Source: Alisma plantago-aquatica | Lineage: Eukaryota; Streptophyta; Magnoliopsida; Alismatales; Alismataceae | Length of the DNA: 64,000 bases | Direction of reading: 5' to 3' | Assembly (NCBI GenBank): GCA_963693085.1 | Contig: OY856410.1 | Location: 1,335,603,804-1,335,667,803, forward strand | In this document: positions 12,640-25,107 of the stretch, in pieces | Layout of the letters: every line of letters begins with the position of its first letter | Position numbering within the stretch: position 1 is the first letter of the stretch | Notes under the pieces: model-generated | The model's input: only the letters and a program-made list of their open reading frames with translations | Database searches by the model: none | Told to the model about the DNA's origin: nothing | Made by a program: the position numbers and the translations under genes

Positions 12640-14410
12640 TATCTTGTATGATTATATTCATGACATTAAATGAAATGGATGCTCTTTACATAGTATCAAA
12701 AATGAAATCCTAACTCAATTTGATGTACACCTTCGATATATCATCTATGATTTCCATTGAGGGAAGTTTAGTTTTGTATCTCTCAATTGTATGGATGATC
12801 TCCTGCATGAGTATAATGTTATCATGAATGTTCCTTATAGGTAAGATGCTCATTTGGATAGAAGATATCCAATCATCTAAGTATGTCTTAATCCTATTTA
12901 TAAGAATCTTTGAAAGAACTTTAATGCATACATTATTCAAGGATATGGGTCAAAGTTAATTACAGGTAGTGGGGTGTTGTATTATGGGAATCAAAACAAT
13001 CATTGAGTTAGCAGAGTTGGTATCAAGGTGACCTCCTTGAAAGTGTTTTGAATAAAGGAGATGTGACTTTCATTTTTAGTGCTCCAATTTTTTTGTAGGA
13101 AACCCACACCTAGGGTTTTCATTGGGGACATTGAGAATAAACATTTCTTAATGTCTTTTCCATGTGATATATCTTCTCTTGATTCAACTAAGAAAGGATC
13201 TGATATATTTAGTAGAAAAAGAAGTTCAAGACCCTAGATTTGGGTTTGTCAATGGTTCAAAAAATGTTTAGTGATCATTGTGGATAGACTTGATTTTCCA
13301 TGCACCCATTCATCTTCATTATTCTTCAGCCTTGTGATCTTTTTCCTCCACCGTTGTGCCCTGATAGACATATGGAAATAACTAGTAATTTTGTTCCTCA
13401 ATTTGAGCCACTCATGTTGAGCCTTCTGTCTCCATTAGATATGCTCTAGCTTCCTTTCTTCTCATATCTGATCTTGCATATCTATAATGAAGTCTTGACT
13501 TCAAGGTTGTATTGATCTGCCAACTGTTTTTGTACTAGAATAAGTCTGATTTGCAAGGACTTCTTCTTCCACCTCTTATTTCATACCATTTGATCCCATT
13601 TCATTACTTCTGTTGTAAATTTTCTGAATTCACCATAAAGATAATGTCATTCTTGCAGTGATTTTGAAGTACCCTCTGGGACTTAGTATGTTCTTTCCAA
13701 TGAGTGAAGGTTCTACTTCTTCTTTTAAAATAATCCTTTTTGTTAGTGGTAGAGACAAGGATAGGTGCAAGGTCAGACATTATTCGTTTAATGAATTAAA
13801 CTTAGGAATTACTAAAATTTTCCATCCACTTCTAGTTACCAATCACCTTATCCAACCTCGTTTTTAACAAGCCCCTTTTTTACTATCATTATAAGTCCAT
13901 TAGCCCCCAGATCTACCAACCTGCAGTCACCTAGAGATTTAGAAAAATCTCAACAACTAACGGAATCAAGTAGTTTACCACCCATTTTTTCATGCGAAAA
14001 TATTTGAGCATTGAACTTGTCAACTACCATCCAATCTTAATTGCAATTACCATGGATATTTATAACTTTTTTCTAGAGTAAATGCCTTCCATAATAAATC
14101 TCATACACAAATGTATTTTGTATGTGACCTTCCAACCTACAATGGATAAATTGCTTATGGTACTGGAGAATGTCAATACAAATGATGTCATCCTTCCATA
14201 GAAGCTATATTCCTCCATAACACCCCTAAGATTCAACTCTATGTGAGCATGTGAGTCCTAGGTTCTTGATTATCTGAGTGGCAACATATCCACTGATGTG
14301 TGGTCCAAGAATGGCAAGCACAGAAACTTGATACTTATTCATTGGTTTTTAATAGTTATTTGGGTATCCTTATCTAGGATACCTTTAACATTCCAAGTCA
14401 TGATGATCAT
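12640..14410 (-). pseudogene. LINE-B ORF2, N-terminal half (endonuclease, RT start)
   Basis: Opens at 14410 with MIIMTWNVKG, the endonuclease N-terminus. Stops appear soon after (first at KNQ then TGA), and the body of the endonuclease is badly decayed between about 14300 and 13000. RT sequence is clear at 12940-12710: KVLSKILINRIKTYLDDWIS then RNIHDNIILMQEIIHTI, ending in IDDISKVYIKLS, the motif A region of RT. The gene is cut here by L1-A and resumes at 7930. Confidence 0.78.
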
Positions 14411-15059
14411 TGATTGAGATCATTGGGTATTTCTACTCCCCCTTCAGTAATTGACTCATTCTCCAAATCTTCTTGGCGGGTTTGTCTCCCACATTTCCTT
14501 GTGTTGGACCTAATCTGGTTAGGCTGAATTAACTTTTCCTATTTCATGGATGGATACCCACTTGGGTGTTTGTACTCATGTGGGTACCTCTAGGTGCTAC
14601 TGATTCACAATAAGTGAACCTAACGTTTTGGTAAGTGATTATATTGAAATTTATTCCTTCAATGAGGTCATCACCATGTTAACTACAATGTGATCTATGA
14701 CTCCTATAGTAACAACATTATCCCACACATTAGTAACTCTTTCTATACTTCTCTTATCCATCTTGTTCTTGATGACTTCCGTATTCTAGTCCCTCTCCTG
14801 ATCATTGGCTTCTTGTTTTTATTTTTCTTTCCCTCCAATCAATTTTTGGCCATTGACATTCTTGACTGGCATAAGTATCTCTGACTATTCCCTTGACGTC
14901 CTCATCTTCTTTAGAGTCATGCAGGTCTTAGAATCTATTACGGTTTTGAGCCCCATCATTTTCTCATGTCACGGTCCTTTTTTGCACTTTGTGAAGAAAG
15001 GTTTGACGTGTAGGTATATGGAAAACACATGTTGTCTAGCTACATTTTCCATCTAATTA

Positions 15060-16258
15060 TGTGATGTATTATCCTTGCATTATCCACTTGGCCATTTAGG
15101 TTTTAAAATGGACAATCTCTATCAACATGCCCAAATTTGCTACAATGTAAGCAATTATATGGGGTATATTCTATATTTCACATTGTACTTTCAACTAGAT
15201 ATGATAGTTGTACGAACTAAGGGCTTGTCCATAAATATCTCAACTACCAACCTGGAAAATCTTCCCCTTCTCTGCATTTCTGTATTGATGTCTATTTTGA
15301 TTATTTTCCCTATATGGTTACCCACTGCATTTTGAAAAGAGTCATGATAGAGGTGGACTGATAAATTTGAAATATGAATCCAAACACTCAATTTTTTTGG
15401 ATTGGCATTATTGGTTAAGAAAAAAATGTTCCATCTCTAAAATGATAGGTATGACCAAAATAGCGGCCATGTCCCTCCTATAAGAGTCCTCAGGTAGTCT
15501 TCCCCTAGTTGCAGTTAAACAAGAAAAATATTGTTTTCAATATCAATCAGGTTTAAAATGGTGGTAGGTTTCTACATGAGTCTAAACTTGTCTTTGAGGG
15601 TAAGACACCATATGCTCTTGAAAAAATTTTAACCAATACTACAAATTTCCAGGGTTTCAAGAGTCGTTCAATGGCTACCTACCTAATTTCAAATGTTGGT
15701 ACTCCTTTAGTAACATCGACAATGACATCCTTAGGTTTTAGAGTTGATCCCATATCCATTGCATCGAAGGGGCCATGATTCTAAGAATCATCCACAATGT
15801 CTTTGTAGGATACTTGTGGACGATTTGCATATGTGATAGAATTCTTGTTGGTTACATGAGTGCTATGACCCTCCTTGGAGTTCTAACCCTGGAGATATAT
15901 CTGATTATGTAACAATAGAAATTGGTCTGTCGTTGGCAATGATGTCTCAACCTCCACTGAGTCATCATGTAACATTTCTCTGCTAATGACTGAGGGGCTT
16001 CTGCGACACCTGTTGTAGTTTAGATTTAGTCCTAGGATTTGAGGATCACCTTTTTATTCATGATCCTTCCTTCACCTACTAAGTGATATGTAGAAAACTC
16101 AGATTTACCTTCTACGGCCACACTTTTTAGTATGGGTATGTCCCCTACACCACCTTGATCTTGTTCTTCCTTACATAATGTGATGGTCTACCCTCACCAC
16201 TTCATCCACTTCTAGATTGCCCTACGCCACCACCAAACCCTAACACCATCAATGTCAT
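15060..16258 (-). pseudogene. LINE-B ORF1 (RNA-binding protein)
   Basis: Starts at an ATG at 16258-16256 and reads MTLMVLGFGGGVGQSRSG before a TGA; the glycine-rich opening parallels that of L1-A ORF1. Downstream, 15391-15191 reads VWIHISNLSVHLYHDSF and GKIIKIDINTEMQRRGRFSR, the DUF4283-like core. It is followed by a well-preserved zinc knuckle CLHCSKFGHVDRDC at 15153-15112. Broken by stops and frame changes. Confidence 0.78.
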
Positions 16259-16299
16259 ATTCCAATAAATTTCATTATAATGCATAACATTTCTATGTT

Positions 16300-17508
16300 T
16301 CCACAAATTTATCTTGAGTTTCAAAATTAACAAACTAGTGAATAGTTTGTCAAACATGGTTGGACTTGAGGCTTAGATGATGATCATGATGAGTACATAG
16401 TTTGTCAAATATGTTAATAAATATATCAGAATTATGTAAATTGTTAACTTGTTAATGATAGTATTTAATTTATATCTATCCACTGACAAACTAAACTAAC
16501 ATGGTAAATTAAAAATATATGGTTTTCTCACATAAAATATTTGTAAATCATTATAATTTAGTTAACACATTTAGTAGGATATTATTGCACATAAATATAT
16601 GTACATATATATATGTTGTACGTGTGTTAATGATGTAGGTTGTTTTTCTCCTATATTGCAAGATAATACATGCTAAAAGGGATATAAATTAATATATAAT
16701 GATGTCTTTTTAATATTGCATGTTCATGATATATTTTTTCCTATGAACCATATTTGTTAATATATTTGATAAAACATGTATATTTTTTAATATTCAAAAA
16801 ATCATGATATATTTGTTAACATAGTGAAATTTCATGTATTATTATGGAATAAACCTTTTTTTATAATTTAGTTGATTTCTTACTCAACAAGACCCTAATT
16901 GAGACATAAATGGTGAAATAACTTGGAAATGTCTAGAACCAGTAGAAAGTTCAAAATTGAACAGAAATCACTTAACTATACGTGGTTGGGCCTTTGGTGT
17001 ATGTTGTGATCTTTATGTATGCTCATAATATCATCTAAGTGATTTGTCCTAGGGTTTAATGAAAAACTGGTTGACCTTTATAAAGGTTGGTCGAGCTTTT
17101 CGACCACAAACAATTTGATCATATTAGCATTGGTCGAGCAAGTTTTTTATGGTCTAATAATTAATTGACATGGATCCAGGATGGTTGGTATAGAGAGGTT
17201 GGGCCGACCTTTTTCAGGTTTCCAAAACTTTTTTATCCAACATATGGGTATTTGAGGAGAGAACTAATCAATGTTGATGAAAGATTGAGGTAACTATTTC
17301 AAGGGTTGATCAACCTTTAGGGGGTTGAGAGGGAAGTTTTTAGGGGTAAAACATAGTGCATTACAAAATTATTTAATTTAAGTAACAAATTGATTTATAT
17401 ATTGATTTTAATACATTTTCTCATTTCAAAACTAATATTTCCTCTGAGTGACAATTTGACAAAATTTTAATGACTTGAATACTAGAGCTTGAACTCCAAT
17501 AATATTTT
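16300..17508. other. Unassigned AT-rich DNA with short palindromes
   Basis: No coding similarity seen. From about 17061 to 17335 it carries repeated GGTTG/GGTCG words and perfect palindromes such as CCTTTATAAAGG (17075-17086) and GGTTGATCAACC (17304-17315). It could be a decayed LTR or the internal region of the neighbouring gypsy element, but I cannot show this. Confidence 0.35.
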
Positions 17509-20500
17509 TGTCATAGAGTCAAAAACCTAACCCTTGAGACAAATGCATACCAATGACAACATGCAAAAGCATGAAATGCTTAGCATACATGAAAAAATAA
17601 CAAGATGAAACCACCAACATAATCTTAATATTCAACAAGTATTATTAACAACATTGTTTATTACGTAGTTTCAATAACAAATTGAGAGTCAAATGATATG
17701 AATATGATCACGTACACTATCTAGGATCTTACAACAAGTACAAACTGAACACTTTCTCACCAACCATCAACTCCTATGCTATATCTGAACCTAAAACATA
17801 CGAGAAACAAGTGAGATAGCACACAAGGTGTTGAGTACATGGTAGAAAGATACATATATGTAAATATACATAATTTTAAAAGATTAGTGGAAGTAAATGA
17901 ACCAGAAATAATCAAGATAAGTACTTAGAAAAACAAAAGCCCGTGTTTTAGGAAATTTTGCTCCAACTATACAAACAATATCATATTTAATAGGTACTTT
18001 GAGTAGCTTCCCATTAGAATGGTCCTCAAAGCTCAATCACATTAGCTAACCATGTTCATCGACATGGTCCGCCCTATCTTGACAACTCAAGTAGGATTCC
18101 TGGCCTTGTGTCCTTACCCTAATAATATAGGCAGGTTCACAAGGTTTTATAATGGAGTTCTATATTATGTATTCAAGTTGTAAAAACAACGAGACAAAGA
18201 ATCGTGTACAGTGTAGCAATACTACATGGCAATATGTGCAAGTAAATAAGCATAAAACATATCAAGTTGCAAACAAGAAAACCATAATTAGATAATTATT
18301 AAAGCTCATACCAGATTCCACACATTCTTAAATTGAATTATTCATGATCATCTAGACACAAGCCACACTTGACTGAGAACAAGATTGCATACATGTATTA
18401 GATTCTCATCATTAACCCTACTTAGTTCCCCTTTTAGGGTTTTGTCCAAGTATAGGTTCAAAGTTGGTTAATTACACATTTGATTGTCTTTTAAGGATTT
18501 AGAGGCCATCACAAAGGTGTGATTCAAGTTCCATGTCATTTCAATGTTCCATTTATTTTATATGAATATTTCAAGGTTTCAGTCACTTACTTGCATTTTA
18601 GGGTCAAACAACTCACAATATAGCAAACAAGGTCATCATTATCAAGACATGATATTCAAGCATACAATATGATTTAGATGAGAAAGATTCGAACATAAGA
18701 AGCACATCCTAAGGTTAGGTGGGTGTCCCCATGATCTAGGCAGCAAGTATCCAACATGGATCACCAACATTCAATCATACATGCAATCATCATAATTGTT
18801 CACTTTTGTCAGAGGGTCCCACAAATGAATTATGTGGGAAATTCACATTTAATGGGATTCAAAGATTATATTGAGCTATGATTCAAGAGGGGAGATCATA
18901 AGATTAAGGATTACATCAATATTGGGGCACAAGATAGACCAACAAGTAATATATGTAACATAAGGGAACCACAAGGGTATTTAGGGTTATAGACACTATT
19001 ATTGGTCAATAGGATTGACCTTAGGCATTAGAGTCTCAAATCATCATGATGTTACTTATTTTAAGAATAGAAATGAGTTTGATTCGCAAAATGTGTCAAA
19101 AATAACATTTGAATCAAGTATATTCAAGCATCAGCATAAAGGGGTCATATTTAAATAATCTTGACCCATATAGACAAACATGTCAAATAGGGGATTGGGG
19201 GATGATATTATGGTCATAGAGTGGTATAAGTTACTAATTTAGGGCTAATATAAGCATTGGAGACCTTTTCCATCATGTTGGAACATCAAACTTAAAATCT
19301 TAACGTGAAAGTGCATTGTCTAGGCCATATTTGGGCCAAGGATCATAATAGGGCACACAAATGGGGACAATGTATAATCTTTAATAAGATTTCATTATAA
19401 GTTACTTATAAGATTTATAAACATCAAGTGGAGCCATCATTTGATCATTATTTAATACAATAGTGCACTAAGTATGTTAAGAAGATCAAAAGGGAGCACT
19501 TTTGGCAAAAGAAAGAATAACTAGGAGCATATGAAGGTCATGAAACCATGCCTAATTTATAGATTTTTCGAGTGGAACAAAATAATATATTGGTTTTCCT
19601 CTTTAGTTAAGGGAGGAGGAATATATGTATTTTCAAAAGTTTTCATACAAAACAATAGCGGATTAGCGATTATTCACCCTAATGTGAGTATCACAAGGGC
19701 CCACTACACTTGATTCCTTGATTAACCAAGGTGGTTTGACACTTTGGGGTCCATGATGGGCCTTATGTAGTGTTCGTCAACGTGATTGGTGAGCCAATGC
19801 TATGGTGCAGTGAGATGGATCACCACAAAAATTTTATCTGATGAGAAAAAGTTATTGTTGAACACTTCTTAACACTAAAAACAACACAAATTCAAAGTGG
19901 TGTGTGATCTTATATTTGGTTATAGAGGTTGTGAGCGATTGCAACCTTGCCAACCCTTCTCCATTGATGCCCAGGCAATCGCACTGCTTTAACAAACAGA
20001 GCATTAACCCCACTACACCTGGGACTTGAACCCACCAGCCTTCCATTGTACCTACTCTGAGGCGGCTGCCTCCCATAGGCTTTCGTGTGGTCTACCTTTG
20101 ATTGGGCTTTGACTTGCTCGTATCCCTTCTATGAGTGTGTCTCCGATGTGCATGACCCACCAGACACTCGTGGTGACACTGCAACCTGAGCTTGCTGAAG
20201 CTTGGGAAGTAGCGGGAAGGGGAGTCTATCATGGCTTGAGGTGTTGTCATCGAGTCACAGATAGGAATTGTCAGCTAGATGGAAGTTGAAAGGAGCTCAA
20301 GGATAGTTATCAGAAGGGAAACCCAAGATCCCCATCCACAGCGGTGCCAACGGGGCTGTATGAAAGATAAGGGGATCTAGGGGGTGCTCTAGGGTATGGA
20401 AAAAGAGCAGAATGATGGCAGAAAGAATGAGAATGAAGAAAGAGAAATATTGGGCTAGCCAATTGTATCAAAGGGGTGTGACAGAGGGAGATTGGTGGAA

Positions 20501-21099
20501 CAAAGGTGGAGGCATGTGGAAGTAGTGGCACAAGTTCCCACCCTTGTATGGATGTGGAAGAAGCACCCCAAGTTGTTGGATTAGAGTTCTACCCATGGTT
20601 CAAGGGATGGAGGGCAGAGACAAGTTGAGATATAACTTAGTGGGTCATCATTGGTAGATGCAAGGCCTAGTGTATTGTTGACTAGCCAAAGGGGATTCCT
20701 TCCCTAGTTGGGCCACAAGCCCAATTTGGGCCCAATTAGGCTCAAAATCAAGTTAAATCAAACATGAAAAGGAGATATTCAAATAACCATATCTTGTGAT
20801 TTATAGCTCTGATTGAGGTAATTTTTGTACCATTAGATTCAACTTGATGTACATTTAAGAGCAAGAATATAATATAGGAAAGGCTCCATTTTAATTGCAA
20901 AAGCATGATACATTAAAGCATGGAACTTATTTCAATTATGTAAAAATAGTGTCACGTATTGTAAAATTAATCATTGATGTGACCAAATTGGAGTGTCACA
21001 ACACTCAAACTATGAAATCGATATCCAATTAAGTAAATATGTAACTGGAGGAGAAAAAGATCGAATATATTAGAGGAGAGAGCAAGTCAGGATGTCACA
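17509..21099 (-). repeat. Ty3/gypsy LTR on minus strand, copy 1
   Basis: Read on the minus strand, it begins TGTGACATCCTGACTTGC at 21099, directly after a purine-rich tract, and I end it at GACTCTATGACA (17509), giving TG...CA ends and 3.6 kb. A second copy occupies 49906-51150 plus 56209-57825, which confirms that it is a repeat. Blocks align in order, for example GGTGGGTGTCCCCATGATC near 18719, and the SLCHTPLIQLASP-like translation near 20450 that matches 57650. Beyond the CA end, the minus strand reads TTGGAGTTCAAGCTCTAG, which resembles a degraded initiator-Met primer site. Confidence 0.65.
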
Positions 21100-21112
21100 T
21101 CCTTCCCTACTT
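21100..21112 (-). other. Polypurine tract of the minus-strand gypsy element
   Basis: On the minus strand AAGTAGGGAAGGA abuts the TGTGACATC start of the LTR. It is preceded by TTTTGAGGACGAAATTTT, a segment typical just downstream of integrase in chromovirus-like elements. It shows that the internal region lies at higher coordinates and that this LTR served as the 3' LTR. Confidence 0.7.
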
Positions 21113-23020
21113 ATAAGAAAATTTCGTCCTCAAAATTCATCCAGGATCGTAATCGAAGGTCAAATTCCATATTCATCATGTTTAGGAAACCAAAACTAGG
21201 TGCCAAAGGCATCCACCACTGTGAGGTAAGCACTTAAGTTATCATAATTATGTAAACATTACATTGGGTTCCATCATATTATGACATCATCAGACCATTA
21301 GGATTTCACATCCCTTATCCCCTTTACATTAGGGTTTTGTTCATGTATTCATACAAGCTCAAAGTGTGTTATCAAAAGATAGCAAGGTTTTAGCTTGGGT
21401 GGTAAAGGCATGGGATACCAATGAAGGCACCTAGATTTAACACTCAAGTTTTTCACCTTGGAAACAAATTATTTCTTAATGCAGGCCAGCCAACTATGTG
21501 ATTTAAATGCCCCCTCTATTGTCTGGGTAGTTGAGGGGAGGGGGTTACACTATCATGGTGGGGTCACCAACGTGGGGGTGGTTCCCATATCATCCAAAAA
21601 AATGTGTGTTATCAAAACTATATTATCAATATATCAAATAGACATGATCATCATTATGGCATTCAAAAAAGACTGTCATTGAACTTTATTTCATCATATC
21701 ACTAGATTGCATACCTATTTTAGTTTTCCCCCAATTTTCTACCAACTATAATCAATTATATTCATTTTATTTCATCTTAGGCGTAAACTAAAGGTAATTT
21801 TATATCGTATTTATTTGATCTAATATACCAAGGCATCATCATATCAAGTTCATGATTTCAAACTTACATTTTTTATGCAAGGTGTGATTTCATATTAGGT
21901 CTAGATTGTGATGGGGACCTACCACATATTTACATATCAACTTTTAACTCAAATGGTATTATTTTCAAACACCATGCAATATCCCGAGGAATGACATTAT
22001 CATCTATATTGAGGCTTCATGTCTATCTCACTTCTAGGTAAAAAAAGCTTCACAACCACGATCCACTTAGCTAAGACCCATATATGTCAAAGCAAAACAT
22101 GCTAATCACCAAGATATACCCATACCAAACCTTTTCCCTAATTTTGAATAATAATTGCAACCCTTAAATTCTTTCATGTAGAACCACTAACCCAAGTATG
22201 AGACTCATCATGGATATCACACATTGCATACATCATATTAGTGGAACATCTCCCTCACCTAGATGAAAGCATACATATATTCAAATACCTATTTCTCTAG
22301 GGTTAGATATTTTCATAGGAAATATAGGGTTCAACATTATCAAGTGAACCACATAGAAGGTGATTCAACTCATTTTCTCAGAAGTAGTCTAGATAGGGTT
22401 TCTTCATCATGAATTTCATCGTTTGTATTTTTAACATTTCATATGTTTTGGAGGTTAGATACTCTGACCTTCTCACGTGCTAGGTTGACCCATATCAATA
22501 GTTCACCCTTATTGTGTGTCCCATGCTAGAGGTCCTTCTTTGTAAAGAGATTTATACCTATGTTGGCCCCAAAACATATTTCCCTAACCATATTTCTCTG
22601 TATATGCAAGTAGTCTCATGCAAGCATGCCAACCAGCTAGCTATGTGTAGCACATCAAACAATCCATATTCATCACACATGGTGCTTTACTAAGTAGGTT
22701 TGCATGGCCATAACTCATCTTATGTCATCAAAACTTACATCAATCCTCAAACATCAACTTAAGTCATCATGAAGCAAAGTCATATTATCAACATCAAAAT
22801 CAACATCAATATCCATCGTCAACTTAGATCATCAAGGCTACTTCTAGCCAAACCTTTATCGTAACTCTAGACAACTCTAGAAACTATAGCTACCATCTAG
22901 CACTAGACTAATTTTACATCTCTTTCCCCATGATCAGTCACTGCCATTCTACATGTGGTAACATTTTTTAGATGTACATATATACTAATACTTGAAATAG
23001 GTTTTCTTCCATGTTATAAC
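21113..23020 (-). other. Probable remnant of gypsy internal region
   Basis: 1.9 kb between the polypurine tract and the first copia LTR. By position it should be the 3' end of the minus-strand gypsy internal region, but apart from the FEDEIF segment next to the tract I recognise no integrase or chromodomain in it. Confidence 0.4.
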
Positions 23021-25089
23021 TGTTGGTATGTATTCCCAGAGAGCCAATCATATGATGATTGTAATGGGGAATTAGATACCTTATTTTATAATGATAAAGG
23101 TAATTCCATCTATTATGTTTCTCTCAATCATGAGATGATGACACAAATATAATATGTCAAAAGAATGATGTTACTTGATGACATATGTCTTTAGGTTGAT
23201 GACCTAAACAATGAGATCATATGTATGATAAGAGTACATACATTCTTGATTATGTCCCTGGTCGGATATTATTGTGGAAGGAAAATAGACAACATTAATA
23301 CATAATACTAGAGTATGTGTTGACTAATGACAGGGTATCATTAGTCAGGATATATGATATCAAGTCAAGCACATCGGTACATGGTAGAGAACATCGTACC
23401 GGACAGACCCACCATGAGAGTGATGCATGGATGCCATGGAATGGTAGTCAGAATCAGCTCTCATAGTGATAGTGGTGATTGTGGTTCAGAGACCTAAAGT
23501 CACTACACTCATCACATGTTGTTCGATGTATTTAGACATCATCTAATGTGACCTTCAATAAGGGTTGTCATAAAGGTGATGCTCAGATGCAGTGTGACAC
23601 ATGGGCATTGAGTGTGAGTGATGTAGATGGGATTTATCCCTCCTACATGAGATTGATACCGAGACCTCTTGATAAGTAAGACTGAGAAATGTATGTCCAT
23701 ACTCATGTGACTCAATATATTATATGTGAACTCACGTGCAGTTGAGACAGTCTGCTCTAGTTCAAGGAACATGGATTGAATGTTGAAGATGATGATTATT
23801 CCATACCTCAAGTTCAATCCAGATATCTAACAAAAAGGAACTATAAGATCACGGAAACACTAATCACACATTTTTGGTTGAAATTATTCTCCAACTTTCC
23901 AAATTACTTGCATAGCAATGATGTGTTGATGTCATAAGTTGGTTATGGTCATTCACTGCCAATGTAACTTGGGACCTATAGGGTCACATGCATAGGTTGC
24001 ACTTGGAATAGGAGTTGATTCATGAATGATGTTTAAATTGATTACTATAAGTTCTTTTAGATATTCAATGTAAACAAAAATGGTTGAAAAATTACTACCT
24101 TGACTATGAACTGACTAGATCAAGTGTTCATTCGATCAGTTGGAGTGTCAGGTCCATTGGAAACAATAATTGGTTGAATATTTGCATGAGTTGGATATGT
24201 GAAACAACCATTTCACATATGAAATGACCATTTCATCAATGAAATGACTATTTCATTGTCTGAATCATATGATTCAATGATCAATTTGATTGGGTCAAGG
24301 ATTGATATCGATGCCATGATAGTGCATTAATCGAATATTAAAAGTCAATATGTTTGCAAAAAGAAAACATGATGAACTAACCGGTTTAAGGGTTGAACCA
24401 AATGGTTCACCCATGAATCGACTGGTTGGATAGTGCACCGACTAATTCACCATTCTTAGGTTCCAAAAAAATCATGAAAAGTTGTCTCTTCAACTCCCAT
24501 ATGGAGTGGAAACCCTAACCCTGGCCCTCCTATAGGTAGAGGGGTACTGGAGGCTTCCCAAACACAATAATTAGCTCTGACAATTGTTTTCCTCTCTGGT
24601 TGTGGTAGCCAATAGAGAGCCCAAGCAAGTCCTACCTGTAAGATGAAGGGACAACAAGGGAGGGACAATTGTGGGAGAGTGAATCAACCCTAGCAGGTTG
24701 ACATTTGAAGGTACAACTCCTTCCTATTGGCTCTAGTAGCACAACGCAGAGTTCCTGATGGTTTGTGTGGACTACTATAGAGGCAAAGAGTTTGTTGCAT
24801 GTCTTCTAGGAGGATGCCATCAACCGTCATCCATGGTGATCTACTAGGAGGTCGTTGTTGACGATTTCCAAGTGCAACTTGTAGAAAGGTGCACGCTACT
24901 GCAGTAAGAATTGTCATTGGACTTGCTCCGGGACTAGGTATAACTCATGTTACCCTCTTTCCTAGATACATTGTTGATGACAAGATCTTTCTGATTAGGG
25001 AATCAAGCATTAAAATTTTGTTTCATCTGATTAGGGAATCAGGCATTAAAATTTTTTTTCTATTACCTAATTTGTTGCCCCAATTTCCA
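23021..25089 (+). repeat. Copia LTR-a
   Basis: Starts TGTTGGTATGTATTCCCAGAG and ends CAATTTCCA five bases before the primer site; about 2.07 kb. The same sequence recurs at 30243 and 48506. It contains three tandem 20-bp units (24201-24260). Preceding bases are TTATAAC; no matching target duplication can be checked because the far LTR has lost its end. Confidence 0.85.
24201..24260 (+). repeat. Three 20-bp inverted-repeat units in LTR-a
   Basis: Three exact-length units in register, consensus GAAATGACCATTTCATNNNN. Each contains the inverted repeat GAAATG-AC-CATTTC. LTR-b and LTR-c carry four units at the equivalent place. Confidence 0.85.
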
Positions 25090-25094
25090 AAAAG

Positions 25095-25107
25095 TGGTAT
25101 CAGAGCC
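25095..25107 (+). other. Primer binding site, initiator tRNA-Met
   Basis: TGGTATCAGAGCC is the complement of the 3' end of plant initiator tRNA-Met. It lies five bases after the CA end of LTR-a and primes minus-strand cDNA synthesis. Confidence 0.9.

Larger units (their letters stand above)
5640..16300 (-). mobile_element. LINE-B: plant L1 retrotransposon, split by another L1
   Basis: Minus-strand L1 in the order ORF1 (from 16258), ORF2 endonuclease and RT start (14410 to about 12640), interruption, then RT remainder and zf-RVT tail (about 7930 to 5640). Removing the interruption gives an ORF2 of about 4.05 kb, or about 1,350 codons, the normal L1 length. This supports one element rather than two fragments. 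The 5' edge is near 16300. The 3' edge is not fixed because no poly-A or target duplication was identified. Confidence 0.8.

Noticed and set aside
20310..20531. Serine/proline-rich frame on -, similar to one at 57541-57747
   Set aside because: The similarity is real but comes from two copies of the same LTR; there is no sign of coding constraint.
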